DNA of 51,860 nt. It comes from Fimbriimonadaceae bacterium. GTDB taxonomy: Bacteria > Armatimonadota > Fimbriimonadia > Fimbriimonadales > Fimbriimonadaceae. The notes beneath the pieces were generated by a model, which was given only the letters and a program-made list of their open reading frames with translations, was not told the DNA's origin and ran no database searches. Both the position numbers and the translations under genes were made by a program. Location of the stretch: the NCBI GenBank assembly GCA_025934835.1, contig JAICWL010000013.1, positions 1 through 51,860 of the forward strand. Direction: 5' to 3'. This document shows, piece by piece, positions 32,730 through 41,656 of the stretch (positions are counted from its first letter, which is position 1; every line of letters starts with the position of its first letter).

Positions 32730-33854
32730 TCAACTCTCGTGAAGGCCGGCGGCGCGTGCGTAGACGTTCTCGAACCGGCGCGTCATCTCGTCCAGCGTGA
32801 ACTTCTGGTCGACGATGAACTTGCCCATCCGACCCATCTCTTCGCGCTCGTCATCGTTGCGCAGCAGATAGTCGACTGCCTCGGCGATCTCGTTCGGCCT
32901 TAGGTCCACGAGGAGGCCGGTCTGGCGGTGACGCACTACCTCAGGCAGCGCGCCCACCCTGGTAGCCACGACCGCCTTGCCGCGCGCCATCGCTTCGATG
33001 GCGGCGACTCCGAACGTTTCCATCCTGGATGGAAGCGTGCTGAGCGTGAAGGAATCGAGCATCCGAGGAACGTCGTGCCGAACGCCGGTCAAGGTCACGC
33101 TCTCCGCCGCACCCGAATCGGCGATGGCATCATCGAGGTCTGCGCGGAACGTCTCGTCGACTCTGCCGACGAACACGACGTGCGCGTCCGGGTGCTCCTT
33201 GCGCACATCTTTCATGGCCGTCAGCAGCTCTAGCTGGCCCTTGTCGCGGCAAACCTTGCCCACGAGCCCTACGAGCCGACGACTGCGCGGAATGCCAAGC
33301 TCGTCCTTCACTTGGTCTGGCGAAGCTGCCTCGAACGCCCCGAAATCCGTGCCGTTGTAAACGGTGTCGATGTAGCGGTCGGGGACGCCTCGGCCATGAA
33401 GCATTCCCCGGACAAAATTGCTCACAGCAACCAGACGGTTGTTGCGCCGCGCCAAACGCCGGTAGATCTGGTCGTTGTTGGCAATGTGCACGCTGGTGAC
33501 GATCGGAACACCGGTCATCAGACCGAGCGCGTGGCCAATGTAAGCCGCGCGAGTGAGGTGCGTATGCACGACGTCGATGCGGCTGTGGCGCACCTCGCGC
33601 ATCATGTACGCCATGGTGCGAAGCCACCCGCCGCCTTTCATTTGAGTGATGTGAGACGGAATGCCCGAATCACCCAAGATAATCGGAAGCCATCCTGTGC
33701 TGGGCACGACTGCTTGCACGTGGTGACCACGGCGACGGAGAGTGGTTGAAAGTGAATAGACGTGCCGCTCAGCGCCGGACGTGGCGCTACTGGAACACAT
33801 CTGAAGCACCCGGATCGGGCGTTCCGGCTCCTCGCAACTCTGCAAACCCTCCAA
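32730..33854 (-). CDS. GT4-family glycosyltransferase
   Basis: About 374 aa GT-B glycosyltransferase. N-terminal domain IRVLQMCSSSATSGAERHVYSLS, with VVHTHLTRAAYIGHALG and LVAVSNFVRGML. C-terminal domain RRLVGLVGKVCRDKGQLELLTA, VVFVGRVD and the nucleotide-sugar site STLPSRMETFGVAAIEAMARGKAVVATRVGALPEVV with the EX7E-type glutamates. It probably builds cell-surface polysaccharide. Start uncertain: the TTG at 33854 is seven bases behind TACTCT; a longer form could begin at the ATG at 33926, which would clash with the divergent MFS start. It is the only envelope-sugar gene in the window. Confidence 0.9.
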   Translation of the reverse strand: MEGLQSCEEPERPIRVLQMCSSSATSGAERHVYSLSTTLRRRGHHVQAVVPSTGWLPIILGDSGIPSHITQMKGGGWLRTMAYMMREVRHSRIDVVHTHLTRAAYIGHALGLMTGVPIVTSVHIANNDQIYRRLARRNNRLVAVSNFVRGMLHGRGVPDRYIDTVYNGTDFGAFEAASPDQVKDELGIPRSRRLVGLVGKVCRDKGQLELLTAMKDVRKEHPDAHVVFVGRVDETFRADLDDAIADSGAAESVTLTGVRHDVPRMLDSFTLSTLPSRMETFGVAAIEAMARGKAVVATRVGALPEVVRHRQTGLLVDLRPNEIAEAVDYLLRNDDEREEMGRMGKFIVDQKFTLDEMTRRFENVYARAAGLHES

Positions 33855-33912
33855 TGCAGCGAGAGTACCAGAGCCCTGGGGTCGATGCGCAGCGATGCAT
33901 CGGGCCAGACGC

Positions 33913-33918
33913 CATAAT
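33913..33918 (+). promoter_or_regulatory. -10 box CATAAT before the MFS exporter gene
   Basis: CATAAT, six bases, then the ATG at 33925, and no Shine-Dalgarno site. It supports this ATG over the more upstream in-frame GTG/ATG choices. Confidence 0.5.
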
Positions 33919-33924
33919 GTTCTC

Positions 33925-35325
33925 ATGGACTCTGGCCAGGCCGCTGCCCCGAAGTCCAACGGAGAGCGGCCGGCAAAGAAGCAGTCCAAGCTTCTCTATA
34001 TCTGGAGCTTCCCCGATTTCCGGCTGCTCTGGATAGGCGCATTCCTGAGCTTCACCGGAAGCTGGATCCAGCGTGTGGCGGAAGGGTACTTTGTGTACCT
34101 GATCACCCGGGACGAATCCAAGCTCGCGCTCGTTTCGTTCGTTTCCAGCATGCCTGTGTTCGTGCTGGGCCTGGCCGCCGGCTCGGTAGCGGACATGTTC
34201 GACAAACGCCGGATGCTGGTCATCACCCAGGCGCTTTATGCTGCCGGAGCGATCTATCTGGCCATCGCCACCGAATTCAAGTTTGTCCAGTATTGGCAGA
34301 TCGTCGCTGTGGCATTCCTACTCGGGGTTGTGTCTTGTATCGAGATGCCCACCCGGCAGTCTGTCCTGAGCAGGGTCGTGCCGCCGGAAGTACTTGCGGC
34401 CGCTGTGCCCGTCCAGGCGATGACGTTCAACGTCGCGCGCATTTTCGGCCCGGCTATTGGCGGCTTCTTGCTGGCCTGGATGGGCGTGCCCGCTTGCTAC
34501 ATGCTGAACGGCATCAGCTTTCTGGCCCTCATCTGGGCCGCCCTCGCGATCAAGAGCGACCTCAGCGCCCCGGCCCGCGAGCCCCAGCCGATACGCGACC
34601 TGGTGCTCGAGGGAATGCGATACACGTTCATGGACCTTCGTTTGCGGACGCTGTTCATTCTCGAGAGCCTCACAGCCACATTCGGCCTGTTCTACATCGC
34701 GCTGATGCCGGCCTACGTGAAAGAGGTGATGCTCGCTCGACAGGAAGCGATCCAGCACCTCTCGTCTACGGCTGTCGACCTTTTGGAGAAGCAGACCCTC
34801 GGATACTCGTTCGCAGCCGTCGGCGTAGGGGCGCTCGGCGGACTGCTGGTCGCAACCCACATTGCCGACGGACCCCACAAGGCTGTGCTGATCCGCGCAG
34901 CTATGTGGGCGATGGGCTTCGGGTTGGTCGCGATGAGCTTCGTGACCGGCCCGCTTATGGCCTATCCGCTGTTGGCGGTGCTGGGGGCGGCGAGCATCGT
35001 GCAGTTCAATACGACGAACGCTCTGTTTCAAACGCTCTCCCCGGATAGGCTGCGGGGACGGGTGCTGTCGATGCACATCTGGGCGCTGAACGGGCTGTCG
35101 CCCTTCGGTGTCCTGCTATTTGGAAAGCTGGCACAATCGACGCGCGAAAACGGAGCCTTATGTCTGGGGAGCCTCACGATAAGCACGCCGAGCACCGGCG
35201 TGGCGTTAGCGATGCAAGTAGGAGGAAGCATCGTCTTACTGGGAGCTATAGCCGCGACGGCTGTCCGCGGCGGCCTGGCGGGTTTATCGCCTCTTCCGCC
35301 GGTCCCTTCCAAAATGAGCTCGTGA
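33925..35325 (+). CDS. Major facilitator superfamily exporter (EntS/MFS_3-like)
   Basis: 466 aa with twelve predicted membrane helices. The first conserved segment FPDFRLLWIGAFLSFTGSWIQRVAEGYFVYLIT and the loop GSVADMFDKRRMLVITQALYA carry the MFS_3 (enterobactin-exporter-like) signature; later MPTRQSVLSRVVPPEVLAAAVPVQAMTFNVARIFGPAIGG is diagnostic. About 30 charged residues precede helix 1. A central insertion of ~35 residues (QEAIQHLSSTAVDLLEKQTLG) enlarges a loop. The substrate is unknown; no siderophore genes are nearby. Divergent from the glycosyltransferase gene. Confidence 0.93.
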   Translation: MDSGQAAAPKSNGERPAKKQSKLLYIWSFPDFRLLWIGAFLSFTGSWIQRVAEGYFVYLITRDESKLALVSFVSSMPVFVLGLAAGSVADMFDKRRMLVITQALYAAGAIYLAIATEFKFVQYWQIVAVAFLLGVVSCIEMPTRQSVLSRVVPPEVLAAAVPVQAMTFNVARIFGPAIGGFLLAWMGVPACYMLNGISFLALIWAALAIKSDLSAPAREPQPIRDLVLEGMRYTFMDLRLRTLFILESLTATFGLFYIALMPAYVKEVMLARQEAIQHLSSTAVDLLEKQTLGYSFAAVGVGALGGLLVATHIADGPHKAVLIRAAMWAMGFGLVAMSFVTGPLMAYPLLAVLGAASIVQFNTTNALFQTLSPDRLRGRVLSMHIWALNGLSPFGVLLFGKLAQSTRENGALCLGSLTISTPSTGVALAMQVGGSIVLLGAIAATAVRGGLAGLSPLPPVPSKMSS

Positions 35326-35853
35326 AGGAAGTGTGGCCAACGTCCGTGGCGCTCGGCCCTATCGTCGGTGCTAGGGCGGGCGCGATCGCTCTCAAGCTGA
35401 TGCAAGTCACCCAAACCTAGACTTGGTTTTGCGCGTGCAAGAGATGTGCCACTCCGCCGGCGAGCGGCGCCCCGTTCGAGGGCTAATCCCGAACAGCCCG
35501 TCACGTAATCGAGCGGGCTGTCAAAGAAGCGGCCGACGAGAAGCGGGGCCCCTTAGAAGCGCAGGCGCTGAACTGGCCATAGAAGCAGATACGCGCCTGG
35601 TCGCTAACAGTCTTCCGAGCTCGTCCGGCTCGAAATTCAGTCGTCAGGTCCAAAGTGTGCCTATGCAAGCTCAGCGGGGTTTGGTCTGTACTGCTCTTCA
35701 ATTTTTGCCGCACCGGCAGAGGCAGTGAAAGGCTCAAGTTCGGGTGTCTCCGTTCCTTGGGACGGATCAACACAAGGGGCCGTGAGCATGTTGTTTTGCC
35801 GTGAAAATGACAACAATCCATACATCCAAAAAAAAGGGGGTGCATAGTTAAGC
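35326..35853. other. Gene-free spacer of about 530 bases
   Basis: No supported gene. Two minus-strand open frames (35501-35845 and 35661-35864) are Cys/Pro/Ser-rich, overlap each other in different frames and resemble nothing known. There is an inverted repeat ACAGCCCG-13-CGGGCTGT at 35493-35521 without a T run. The last ~100 bases are A-rich and end with an A8G5 run shortly before the next gene, and CATAGT sits five bases before its ATG. Confidence 0.5.
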
Positions 35854-36318
35854 ATGTGGAACATCCGGCCCGTAATTAGAACGTCGTTCCTCGCGTTGCT
35901 AGCCCTGGACCTCTATGCCGCCCCGATAGCATTCGCCGGGGTCCAAAACAGCGCTATACATATTCCGACGGTTTTTTCCAAGTCATCTTGCGGCTGTACC
36001 GGCCGCACGAAGCCCGACGAGGCGAAAGCATGGATGGGGTCCGGCTGGACGGAGCCGCTTACTCCAATTCAATGCGCGAGCGTGACAGGCGCCTGCGTTC
36101 CAGACACGGGTTACATCACGTGTTGCATGTGGAAGAACCAACTCACCTGCGACCTATGGAAACACGAGATCAAGATCTGGTATTGCCAGGGAAAAACTTA
36201 TTACACTTGCGACGGATACTCCTGGTTTGATTCCGGGTTAACATGCACGAACAATTGCGTGAACACGCTCCCCGTCGGGTGTCCATCTCCAAATCTGGGT
36301 CGGACCTATTGCCAATAG
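35854..36318 (+). CDS. Secreted cysteine-rich protein of unknown function
   Basis: 154 aa. Signal peptide TSFLALLALDLYAAPIAFA with likely cleavage before GVQNS. The mature part of about 125 residues has 13 cysteines (KSSCGCTG, PIQCASVTGACVP, ITCCMWKNQLTCDLW, IWYCQGKTYYTCDGY, GLTCTNNC, VGCPSP and the final TYCQ). It also has many aromatic residues, so a disulfide-rich extracellular domain is likely. No family recognised. Base use is more A/T-rich than in its neighbours, and the weak start signal may reflect recent acquisition (inference). First gene of a three-gene overlapping cassette. Confidence 0.68.
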   Translation: MWNIRPVIRTSFLALLALDLYAAPIAFAGVQNSAIHIPTVFSKSSCGCTGRTKPDEAKAWMGSGWTEPLTPIQCASVTGACVPDTGYITCCMWKNQLTCDLWKHEIKIWYCQGKTYYTCDGYSWFDSGLTCTNNCVNTLPVGCPSPNLGRTYCQ

Positions 36319-36797
36319 GCAGCTTTGCCGATCGAGTGCTCGGCCACATGGTGGTCATGGCGCCCCTCGGATGGCTTGCCTGCACCGGCGCGGCTACACT
36401 GGGCGATATTGTCCCATCCATGGCCGCGAGAAAGGCTATGGGCTATCCCCCTGCGCCGTACAATTTTGGGGACGAATTCGTTCGATACGCCCGCTCGCTC
36501 GGGCCGCCGTTGAATTTCGCAATCGTCGCCCTGGGCTTGGCAGTGATATGGGCGCTTCACGAAAACGGGATGACTGCGCTCGCCGCTCCGAATCATTGGG
36601 TCGTGCTGGGCGCGTGGTGCTTGGTCAGCCTATATTTCATGCAAGAAACCTATTGGTTTCGACTAACAATTGCATCCTTTGCGGAGTGGGCTTCCGCACT
36701 AGCTGTAACCGTCGTTTTCGCCCTTATCTATCTGGCCATCTCCGTTCTAACTAGACCAGTAAGAACAAGATTATGTGGCATGTTTACTTCTCGATAG
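36243..36797 (+). CDS. Small integral membrane protein of unknown function
   Basis: 184 aa at most, with four predicted membrane helices (VVMAPLGWLACTGAATLGDIV; FAIVALGLAVIWAL; HWVVLGAWCLVSLYFM; ALAVTVVFALIYLAISVL). No family recognised. The start is uncertain: 36243 would overlap the previous gene by 76 bases; a TTG at 36309 or the ATG at 36348 (just before helix 1) are alternatives. Its 3' end overlaps the pseudopilin gene by 25 bases, so the three genes look like one tightly packed operon. Confidence 0.6.
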   Translation: MHEQLREHAPRRVSISKSGSDLLPIGSFADRVLGHMVVMAPLGWLACTGAATLGDIVPSMAARKAMGYPPAPYNFGDEFVRYARSLGPPLNFAIVALGLAVIWALHENGMTALAAPNHWVVLGAWCLVSLYFMQETYWFRLTIASFAEWASALAVTVVFALIYLAISVLTRPVRTRLCGMFTSR

Positions 36798-37465
36798 CAG
36801 GGCCGTGGCGTCGGAGCAGCGGGCGTCGGGGATTCAGCCTGACGGAGCTTCTCATCGTGATCGCCATCATCGCCTTAACTTCAGCTATCGTTTTCGCGGT
36901 CGTGGCGCGCGCGAGGGATAGTGCCAACAGGCCGCCCTGCGCCAGTAATTTGCGGCAGCTCGGTACGGCGCTCGAAATGTACCGATCCGACTACGATGGG
37001 ACAGAGCCGATATTCCTGGAGGATTTGGTAAAAGCTTTCCCGTCGGTGCGCACCGCGCTCGTTTGCCCCGCGGATCATTCGCAAGGAGCAAATGCATTCG
37101 ACACTGCGCGAAATCATTTCAAGGTCAGCATTTTCTATTGGAGGCCCTACCCGACCGGGTATCGCGACGCAATCGCCGCCGCAGACCCCAATCACGGCGT
37201 GGCCTACTGCGTCCTTCATGGAAAGCGGCTTCCAGATCATGGCGAGAACGATCCGCGAGTGAACACGACGGGCGTGGTACTTAGGCTCCTGACGGACTCA
37301 TCCATCCAAACGCCTCACGTCGGATTCCATTGCGGCGAGCTTCCGAACGGCGCGACGCTCCAGATGCGGACGGAATGGAGCCTCTTGACCGACGCGGCGT
37401 GTACGAACAAGGAGTTCTGCGACGCGGCGCCCATACCGTGCATAGACCCACGAGAAAACAACTAG
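36773..37465 (+). CDS. Pseudopilin-like protein with type IV prepilin leader
   Basis: 230 aa. A 20-residue basic leader (ending SSGRRG) precedes FSLTELLIVIAIIALTSAIVFAVVARARDSA, the prepilin helix with Glu 5. The globular part keeps the common CASNLRQLGTALEMYRSDYDG helix and an LVCPADHS turn but lacks the HHGG...DSHA ending of the other two pseudopilins in the window; instead it has extra cysteines (FHCGELP, AACTNKEFCDAAPIPC). It probably forms a minor pilin/pseudopilin that works with the secreted Cys-rich protein encoded by the same operon (inference). Its ATG overlaps the preceding gene. Confidence 0.82.
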   Translation: MWHVYFSIAGPWRRSSGRRGFSLTELLIVIAIIALTSAIVFAVVARARDSANRPPCASNLRQLGTALEMYRSDYDGTEPIFLEDLVKAFPSVRTALVCPADHSQGANAFDTARNHFKVSIFYWRPYPTGYRDAIAAADPNHGVAYCVLHGKRLPDHGENDPRVNTTGVVLRLLTDSSIQTPHVGFHCGELPNGATLQMRTEWSLLTDAACTNKEFCDAAPIPCIDPRENN

Positions 37466-37471
37466 CCGCCT

Positions 37472-38758
37472 TTACATGTGCGCGATGATGTTGTCGCCAA
37501 ACTCGGAGCACTTGATCTCCGTAGCCCCGTCCATCAGCCGCGCAAAATCGTAGGTCACGCGCTTGGAGGCGATAGCCCCTTCGATCCCCTTCAGGATCAG
37601 GTCGGCCACCTCGGTCCAGCCCATGTAGCGAAACATCATCTCGCCACTCAAAATGACCGAAGACGGGTTCACCACGTCCTTATTCGCATATTTGGGCGCG
37701 GTGCCGTGCGTGGCCTCGAAGATGGCGTGGCCGGTCACATAGTTTATGTTCGCGCCGGGCGCGATGCCGATCCCGCCAACCTGCGCAGCCAAGGCATCGC
37801 TCAAGTAGTCGCCGTTTAGGTTCAGCGTGGCGATCACGTCAAAGTCTTTCGGCCTCGTCAGAACCTGCTGGAGCGTGATATCTGCGATTGCGTCCTTGAT
37901 GACGATGCCGGCGCCCGGCTTGCCTTCCGGGATCTTGCACCATGGGCCGCCATCGATCTCCTGGGCGCCGAAAACTTCCTTCGCGAGCTCGTAACCCCAG
38001 TCGCGGAACGCGCCCTCGGTAAACTTCATGATGTTCCCCTTGTGCACCAGGGTCACGCTCTTGCGACCGTTCTCGATGGCGTACTTAATCGCTGCGTAAA
38101 TGAGCCTCTGCGAGCCGAGCTTGCTGACCGGCTTGATGCCGATTCCGACAAGCACCGCGCTATCCGAGTCGCGGTGAACGCTCTTGTTCCATGCCCGGTT
38201 TCTCTCTTCGGTTCCGAAGCGGACCTTCTCGAACATCTTGGGGAACGCCTGCTTCAGGAAGTCGAGCGCCTTCTGCGCCTCGGCGGTTCCAGCGGCGAAC
38301 TCGATGCCGGCGTAGATATCCTCGGTGTTCTCCCGGAAAATCACCATGTCCACTGCGCCGGGGTCTTTGACGGGGCTCGGCACGCCTGGGAACCACCGCA
38401 CTGGCCTCAGACAAACGTAAAGATCGAGTAGCTGCCGCAGCGCTACATTCAGCGAGCGAATGCCGCCGCCGACCGGAGTGGTCAGCGGGCCCTTGATGCC
38501 GATCAGGTAGCGGTTGAAGTCGGTCAGCGTAGCGTCTGGCAGCCAACTCCCGGTCGCGTTGAAAGCCTTTTCGCCCGCCAGAACCTCGAGCCAATCGACC
38601 TGACGCTGCCCACCATACGCCTTCTTCACCGCGGCGTCGAACACCCGCACGCTCGCGCGCCAAATGTCCGGCCCTGTTCCGTCGCCCTCGATAAAGGGCA
38701 GGATCGGGTCGTTGGGGACGTTCAGCCCCTGAGCGGTCATGGTGATGGCGGTGCCCAT
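37472..38758 (-). CDS. icd: NADP-dependent isocitrate dehydrogenase
   Basis: 428 aa, TCA cycle enzyme converting isocitrate to 2-oxoglutarate. Motifs: [16 protein letters not shown] at the start, [22 protein letters not shown] with the Ser that IDH kinase modifies in E. coli, [29 protein letters not shown], and [41 protein letters not shown] with the NADP-type coenzyme region. Start at ATG 38758; the frame stays open upstream but only as out-of-frame sequence of the neighbouring gene. TATCCT lies nine bases before the ATG. It is 26 bases downstream of the Tag gene. Confidence 0.96.
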   Translation of the reverse strand: MGTAITMTAQGLNVPNDPILPFIEGDGTGPDIWRASVRVFDAAVKKAYGGQRQVDWLEVLAGEKAFNATGSWLPDATLTDFNRYLIGIKGPLTTPVGGGIRSLNVALRQLLDLYVCLRPVRWFPGVPSPVKDPGAVDMVIFRENTEDIYAGIEFAAGTAEAQKALDFLKQAFPKMFEKVRFGTEERNRAWNKSVHRDSDSAVLVGIGIKPVSKLGSQRLIYAAIKYAIENGRKSVTLVHKGNIMKFTEGAFRDWGYELAKEVFGAQEIDGGPWCKIPEGKPGAGIVIKDAIADITLQQVLTRPKDFDVIATLNLNGDYLSDALAAQVGGIGIAPGANINYVTGHAIFEATHGTAPKYANKDVVNPSSVILSGEMMFRYMGWTEVADLILKGIEGAIASKRVTYDFARLMDGATEIKCSEFGDNIIAHM

Positions 38759-38784
38759 TTCAGCGGGAGGATACCAAAGCGCGG

Positions 38785-39369
38785 CTATTTTGAGTTCGCG
38801 CGGTATTTGCCGAGCCGCGGCTTGCAATGGCATTCGACCAAGTGGTCGTCGACCATGCCGACAGCCTGCATCATGGCGTAGCAAATCGTCGAGCCGACGA
38901 ACTTGAACCCCCTCCTCTTCAGGTCCTTGCTCATGGCGTCCGATTGAGGAGAAGTTGCCGGTACATCCGAGGACCGGGACGGCCGGTTCACGACCGGACG
39001 GCCCCCGACGAACGACCAGAGATAGGCGTCGAACGAACCGAGCTCTCGCTGGACCTGCAGCATTGCGCGGGCGTTGCCGAACGTCGAGGCGATCTTTGCG
39101 CGGTTGCGCACGATGCCAGCGTCGGCCATCAACCTCTCCATCTGCACGTCGCCGTAAGCCGCCACGCGCTCCGGCTCGAACCCCTCGAACGCGCGCTTGT
39201 ACGCTTCGCGCTTGCGCAAAATGGTCTGCCAGCTCAGGCCGGCCTGCGCGCCTTCTAGGGTCAGAAACTCGAAGAGCAGCCGATCGTCGTGCACGGGCAC
39301 CCCCCACTCCTCATCGTGGTAGGCGATCAGCAGCGGGTCGCTGCCGGCCCACTCGCAGCGGTTAGGCAT
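38785..39369 (-). CDS. tag: DNA-3-methyladenine glycosylase I
   Basis: 194 aa, Tag family, which removes 3-methyladenine from alkylated [47 protein letters not shown] is the typical N-terminus with the zinc-site Cys and His; later [26 protein letters not shown] contributes the remaining zinc ligands. Its ATG overlaps the end of the upstream oxidoreductase gene by eight bases. This and the ATL protein at 5238 show alkylation repair scattered rather than clustered. Confidence 0.95.
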   Translation of the reverse strand: MPNRCEWAGSDPLLIAYHDEEWGVPVHDDRLLFEFLTLEGAQAGLSWQTILRKREAYKRAFEGFEPERVAAYGDVQMERLMADAGIVRNRAKIASTFGNARAMLQVQRELGSFDAYLWSFVGGRPVVNRPSRSSDVPATSPQSDAMSKDLKRRGFKFVGSTICYAMMQAVGMVDDHLVECHCKPRLGKYRANSK

Positions 39370-40360
39370 AGGCGGGCTTTTCGGTGTGGCCGGACTTCGA
39401 CGATTTCTCCGCGGCCTCGATGACGGCGATGATGCGCCGGGCCTCCTCAGGCTTCACGACGAGATCGGCGCCGCGAAACAGATGGTCGGCCACGTTTTGG
39501 TAGTAGCCCGCCCAATCGGTCTTCTGGTGCGCCACTTCGAACTTGGCGAGGTGTGTTTTGTGCTCTACGGTGACCTTCAGCGGGTCCCAGCCGAACTCCT
39601 CGATTGCGCCATGCGTGCCGAGGATCCGCCATCGAGCCTTCCCCGCCGCGGCCAACGAAGACATTTCGACCTGGGCCGTCTTGCCGCCCTCGAACCGGAT
39701 GATCAGCTCGGCATGATCCTCATTGGTCATTCCATGCCAATGCCGCTTGTGGAAGTAGCCGTCCACGCCGGCCACCTTTTCCGGAATCAGGTTGAGAATC
39801 CAGTCGATGACGTGCGCGCCCCAATCATGCATCGCGCCGCCAGAAATCTCCTTGTGCGAGCGCCACCAGTCGCGCGGGGCGTGGTACCCGCCCATCGCGG
39901 CTTCGAGATGAAACGCGTCGCCGATGACGTCGCGGGCGAGCAGGTCGCGTATCGCCAGGTAGTCGCCATCCCACCGGCGGTTGTGATACACGGACAGCAT
40001 GACTCCCGCCTGCCGGGCGGCTTCGATCATGGCGCCGGCCTCGGCCACGGTGATGCACATCGGCTTCTCCACGATCACGTGCTTTTTCGCCCGAGCGCAC
40101 TGGATTGCCACGGGCGCGTGAAGGTTGTGGGGCAGAATCACGACGCAAAGCCCGACCTCCGGGTCCTTCAGCAAGTCCTCGATCTGGCCGTAGGTGCGGA
40201 CTTCCGGAAAGTCGACGGTCGCCTGCTCGAGCCGCCCAGCGTCGAGATCGCAGACCGCTGCGGTGGGAATGCCTGCCGCGGCGAGTTGCTCCGCGTGGAT
40301 CTTGCCCATGCCAAACGCGCCGCCGTAACCGATGATCCCCGCCTTGAGCCCTTCGTTCAT
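39362..40360 (-). CDS. Gfo/Idh/MocA-family oxidoreductase
   Basis: 332 aa NAD(P)-dependent sugar or cyclitol dehydrogenase. Rossmann motif AGIIGYGGAFGMGKIHAEQL (7-26), HVIVEKPMC (the EKP motif, about 94-102), YHNRRWDGDY and SGGAMHDWGAHVIDWIL (GG-x-x-x-D-x-G-x-H with the catalytic His). The specific substrate is unknown. TAAACT lies nine bases before the ATG. First gene of a probable oxidoreductase-tag(-icd) unit. Confidence 0.93.
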   Translation of the reverse strand: MNEGLKAGIIGYGGAFGMGKIHAEQLAAAGIPTAAVCDLDAGRLEQATVDFPEVRTYGQIEDLLKDPEVGLCVVILPHNLHAPVAIQCARAKKHVIVEKPMCITVAEAGAMIEAARQAGVMLSVYHNRRWDGDYLAIRDLLARDVIGDAFHLEAAMGGYHAPRDWWRSHKEISGGAMHDWGAHVIDWILNLIPEKVAGVDGYFHKRHWHGMTNEDHAELIIRFEGGKTAQVEMSSLAAAGKARWRILGTHGAIEEFGWDPLKVTVEHKTHLAKFEVAHQKTDWAGYYQNVADHLFRGADLVVKPEEARRIIAVIEAAEKSSKSGHTEKPAYA

Positions 40361-40528
40361 GACTTTCGGAGTTTACATGTGCGGGCTGAAGCATCGTAAT
40401 CGACGGCTCTTTGTGGGCGTTTTGTGGCCGTTCCGGGTCGTTTCGCGGGTGTTTCCGCGCATTTCATGGTCACTTTCTGGTCACTTTTTCGCTCTGGCTC
40501 TGAGGTTCGCGACGAACCTGAAAAGTTT

Positions 40529-40543
40529 GAGTTCGTTTCGCAA
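40529..40543 (-). repeat. Dispersed intergenic 15-mer, copy 2
   Basis: Minus-strand TTGCGAAACGAACTC, identical to 1346-1360. It is flanked by two perfect hairpins (40503-40519 and 40559-40573), unlike copy 1. Confidence 0.5.
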
Positions 40544-40771
40544 TTTTTACTTTTTGTTCCGCTCGAGGAGCGGGGCCGTTCGGGTGGGCGGTCGCTTTTC
40601 CCGAGTCGAGGGTCAAAGGATGACCGGCTTTCTCGGTGTCGGGTGGGCATACATGTAAATACACGTCTACATGTCGAAAATGGGTGCCAGCGGACGAAAT
40701 TAGGTATTTATGCTAACGCGGCCCCCGCGGGATCTTGGCTCGCGGGCGTCAAAAGCGCGGGCGGGTTCGGG

Positions 40772-40777
40772 TAGGTT
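40772..40777 (+). promoter_or_regulatory. -10-like box TAGGTT before a GNAT gene
   Basis: TAGGTT followed by eight bases and the ATG at 40786, without a Shine-Dalgarno site. This spacing supports the internal ATG rather than an in-frame start 17 codons upstream. Confidence 0.4.
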
Positions 40778-40785
40778 TTGAGCCG

Positions 40786-41577
40786 ATGGAACCCAGGGAA
40801 GCGAACGCGATCGTGGATCGGAACGTTCAGAACGCCTTCTGGTGGCTGGCCACGAATATGCCCGGGGCGGAGTTGTACGACGAGAATTCCGTCCGATACT
40901 TTTCGACCGGGCTTCCGTTCTCGCTCACGAACGGGGCCATCCAAGCGCAGCTAAGCGAAGATGATCAGCCTGTCGTGGATAGGGTTGTCGCGTTCTTCCG
41001 CGAGAGCGGGCTTCCGGCCTCATGGCACATCGGGGCCATGTCGACCCCGGAGAATTTGGGAGCGATGATCGAGAAGGCCGGGGGCAGATTCCACGCGTCG
41101 ATACCCGCCATGATCGCTGATTTGACGCGCATGGAACTCGACGCACGGGAAGTAGCAGGAGCCCGTATCCAGGAAGTTTGCGACGAAGAGCAATGCGACG
41201 ACTGGGCCCATGTTGGCGGTGAGGTGTTCAGCCTGCCGGAGAGCGTGCTCGGGTTCTTTCGCGCGAGCCTCTGCCCGGTCCCGCTCGGGCCGGGACGGCG
41301 CATACGCATGTTCATCGCCTATTGCGAAGGGCGGCCCGCAGCCACTTCGGCGGTTTTCCTGGACGATGGAGTCGCAGGCATTTACTCGGTAGCCACCTAT
41401 CCCGAATTTCGAAATCGAGGACTGGGCGCAGCCGTCACAGTCGCGGCCCTGCAGGCTGGTCGCGAGGCGGGATGTCGAACGGCTATCTTGCAAAGCTCGA
41501 AGGCGGGCTTCCAAATTTACGAGCGCCTCGGCTTCGCCGAGTGCGGCTCCCACGCCCGCTATAATATCGGCGCCTGA
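40786..41577 (+). CDS. GNAT-family N-acetyltransferase (two-part)
   Basis: 263 aa. The C-terminal half is a GNAT domain: IRMFIAYCEGRPAATSAVFLDDGVAGIYSVATYPEFRNRGLGAAVTVAALQAGREAG contains the acetyl-CoA loop RNRGLGAA, and AILQSSKAGFQIYERLGF is the last strand-helix. The N-terminal half (NVQNAFWWLATNMPGAELYDENSVRYFSTGLPFSLTNG) resembles the decayed first GNAT module of tandem enzymes. Substrate unknown. It stands alone, 208 codons short of any recognised neighbour in the same pathway. Confidence 0.88.
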   Translation: MEPREANAIVDRNVQNAFWWLATNMPGAELYDENSVRYFSTGLPFSLTNGAIQAQLSEDDQPVVDRVVAFFRESGLPASWHIGAMSTPENLGAMIEKAGGRFHASIPAMIADLTRMELDAREVAGARIQEVCDEEQCDDWAHVGGEVFSLPESVLGFFRASLCPVPLGPGRRIRMFIAYCEGRPAATSAVFLDDGVAGIYSVATYPEFRNRGLGAAVTVAALQAGREAGCRTAILQSSKAGFQIYERLGFAECGSHARYNIGA

Positions 41578-41645
41578 CCCCGGCCTTCGGCCAGTGCCTG
41601 ATCGCAGGGCCGATCGTGGCGATTCCGCGCGCCGCAAGCCCAAGC

Positions 41646-41651
41646 TATAGT
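41646..41651 (+). promoter_or_regulatory. -10 box TATAGT before the 136-aa protein gene
   Basis: TATAGT, five bases, then the ATG at 41657. TTCCGC at 41623-41628 is a weak -35 at 17 bases. No Shine-Dalgarno site. Confidence 0.5.
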
Positions 41652-41656
41652 TTCCC

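Larger units (their letters stand above)
40361..40785. other. Gene-poor 425-base spacer with several small repeats
   Basis: Overlapping open frames on both strands exist, but none resembles a protein. Contents: a direct repeat of TGGTCACTTT (about 40467-40490), hairpin AGGTTCG-CGA-CGAACCT (40503-40519), the second copy of the dispersed 15-mer (40529-40543), hairpin CCGCTC-GAG-GAGCGG (40559-40573), and hexamers ACATGT at 40651, ACACGT at 40661 and ACATGT at 40669. Another ACATGT (40375-40380) lies at the start of the oxidoreductase gene. Confidence 0.55.

Noticed and set aside
35160-35420. 86-aa plus-strand frame at the end of the MFS gene
   Set aside because: Out-of-frame shadow of the MFS coding region with no own start signals.
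35493-35521. Inverted repeat ACAGCCCG-13-CGGGCTGT as a terminator of the MFS gene
   Set aside because: Loop of 13 bases and no following T run; too far (about 170 bases) from the stop codon.
35501-35864. Two minus-strand frames in the spacer before the Cys-rich gene
   Set aside because: Mutually overlapping, no ribosome site, no similarity to anything recognised, though a short real peptide cannot be fully excluded.
38759-39307. N-terminal extension that would make isocitrate dehydrogenase 611 aa
   Set aside because: It runs out of frame through the well-supported Tag gene on the same strand; the normal Icd N-terminus starts at 38758.
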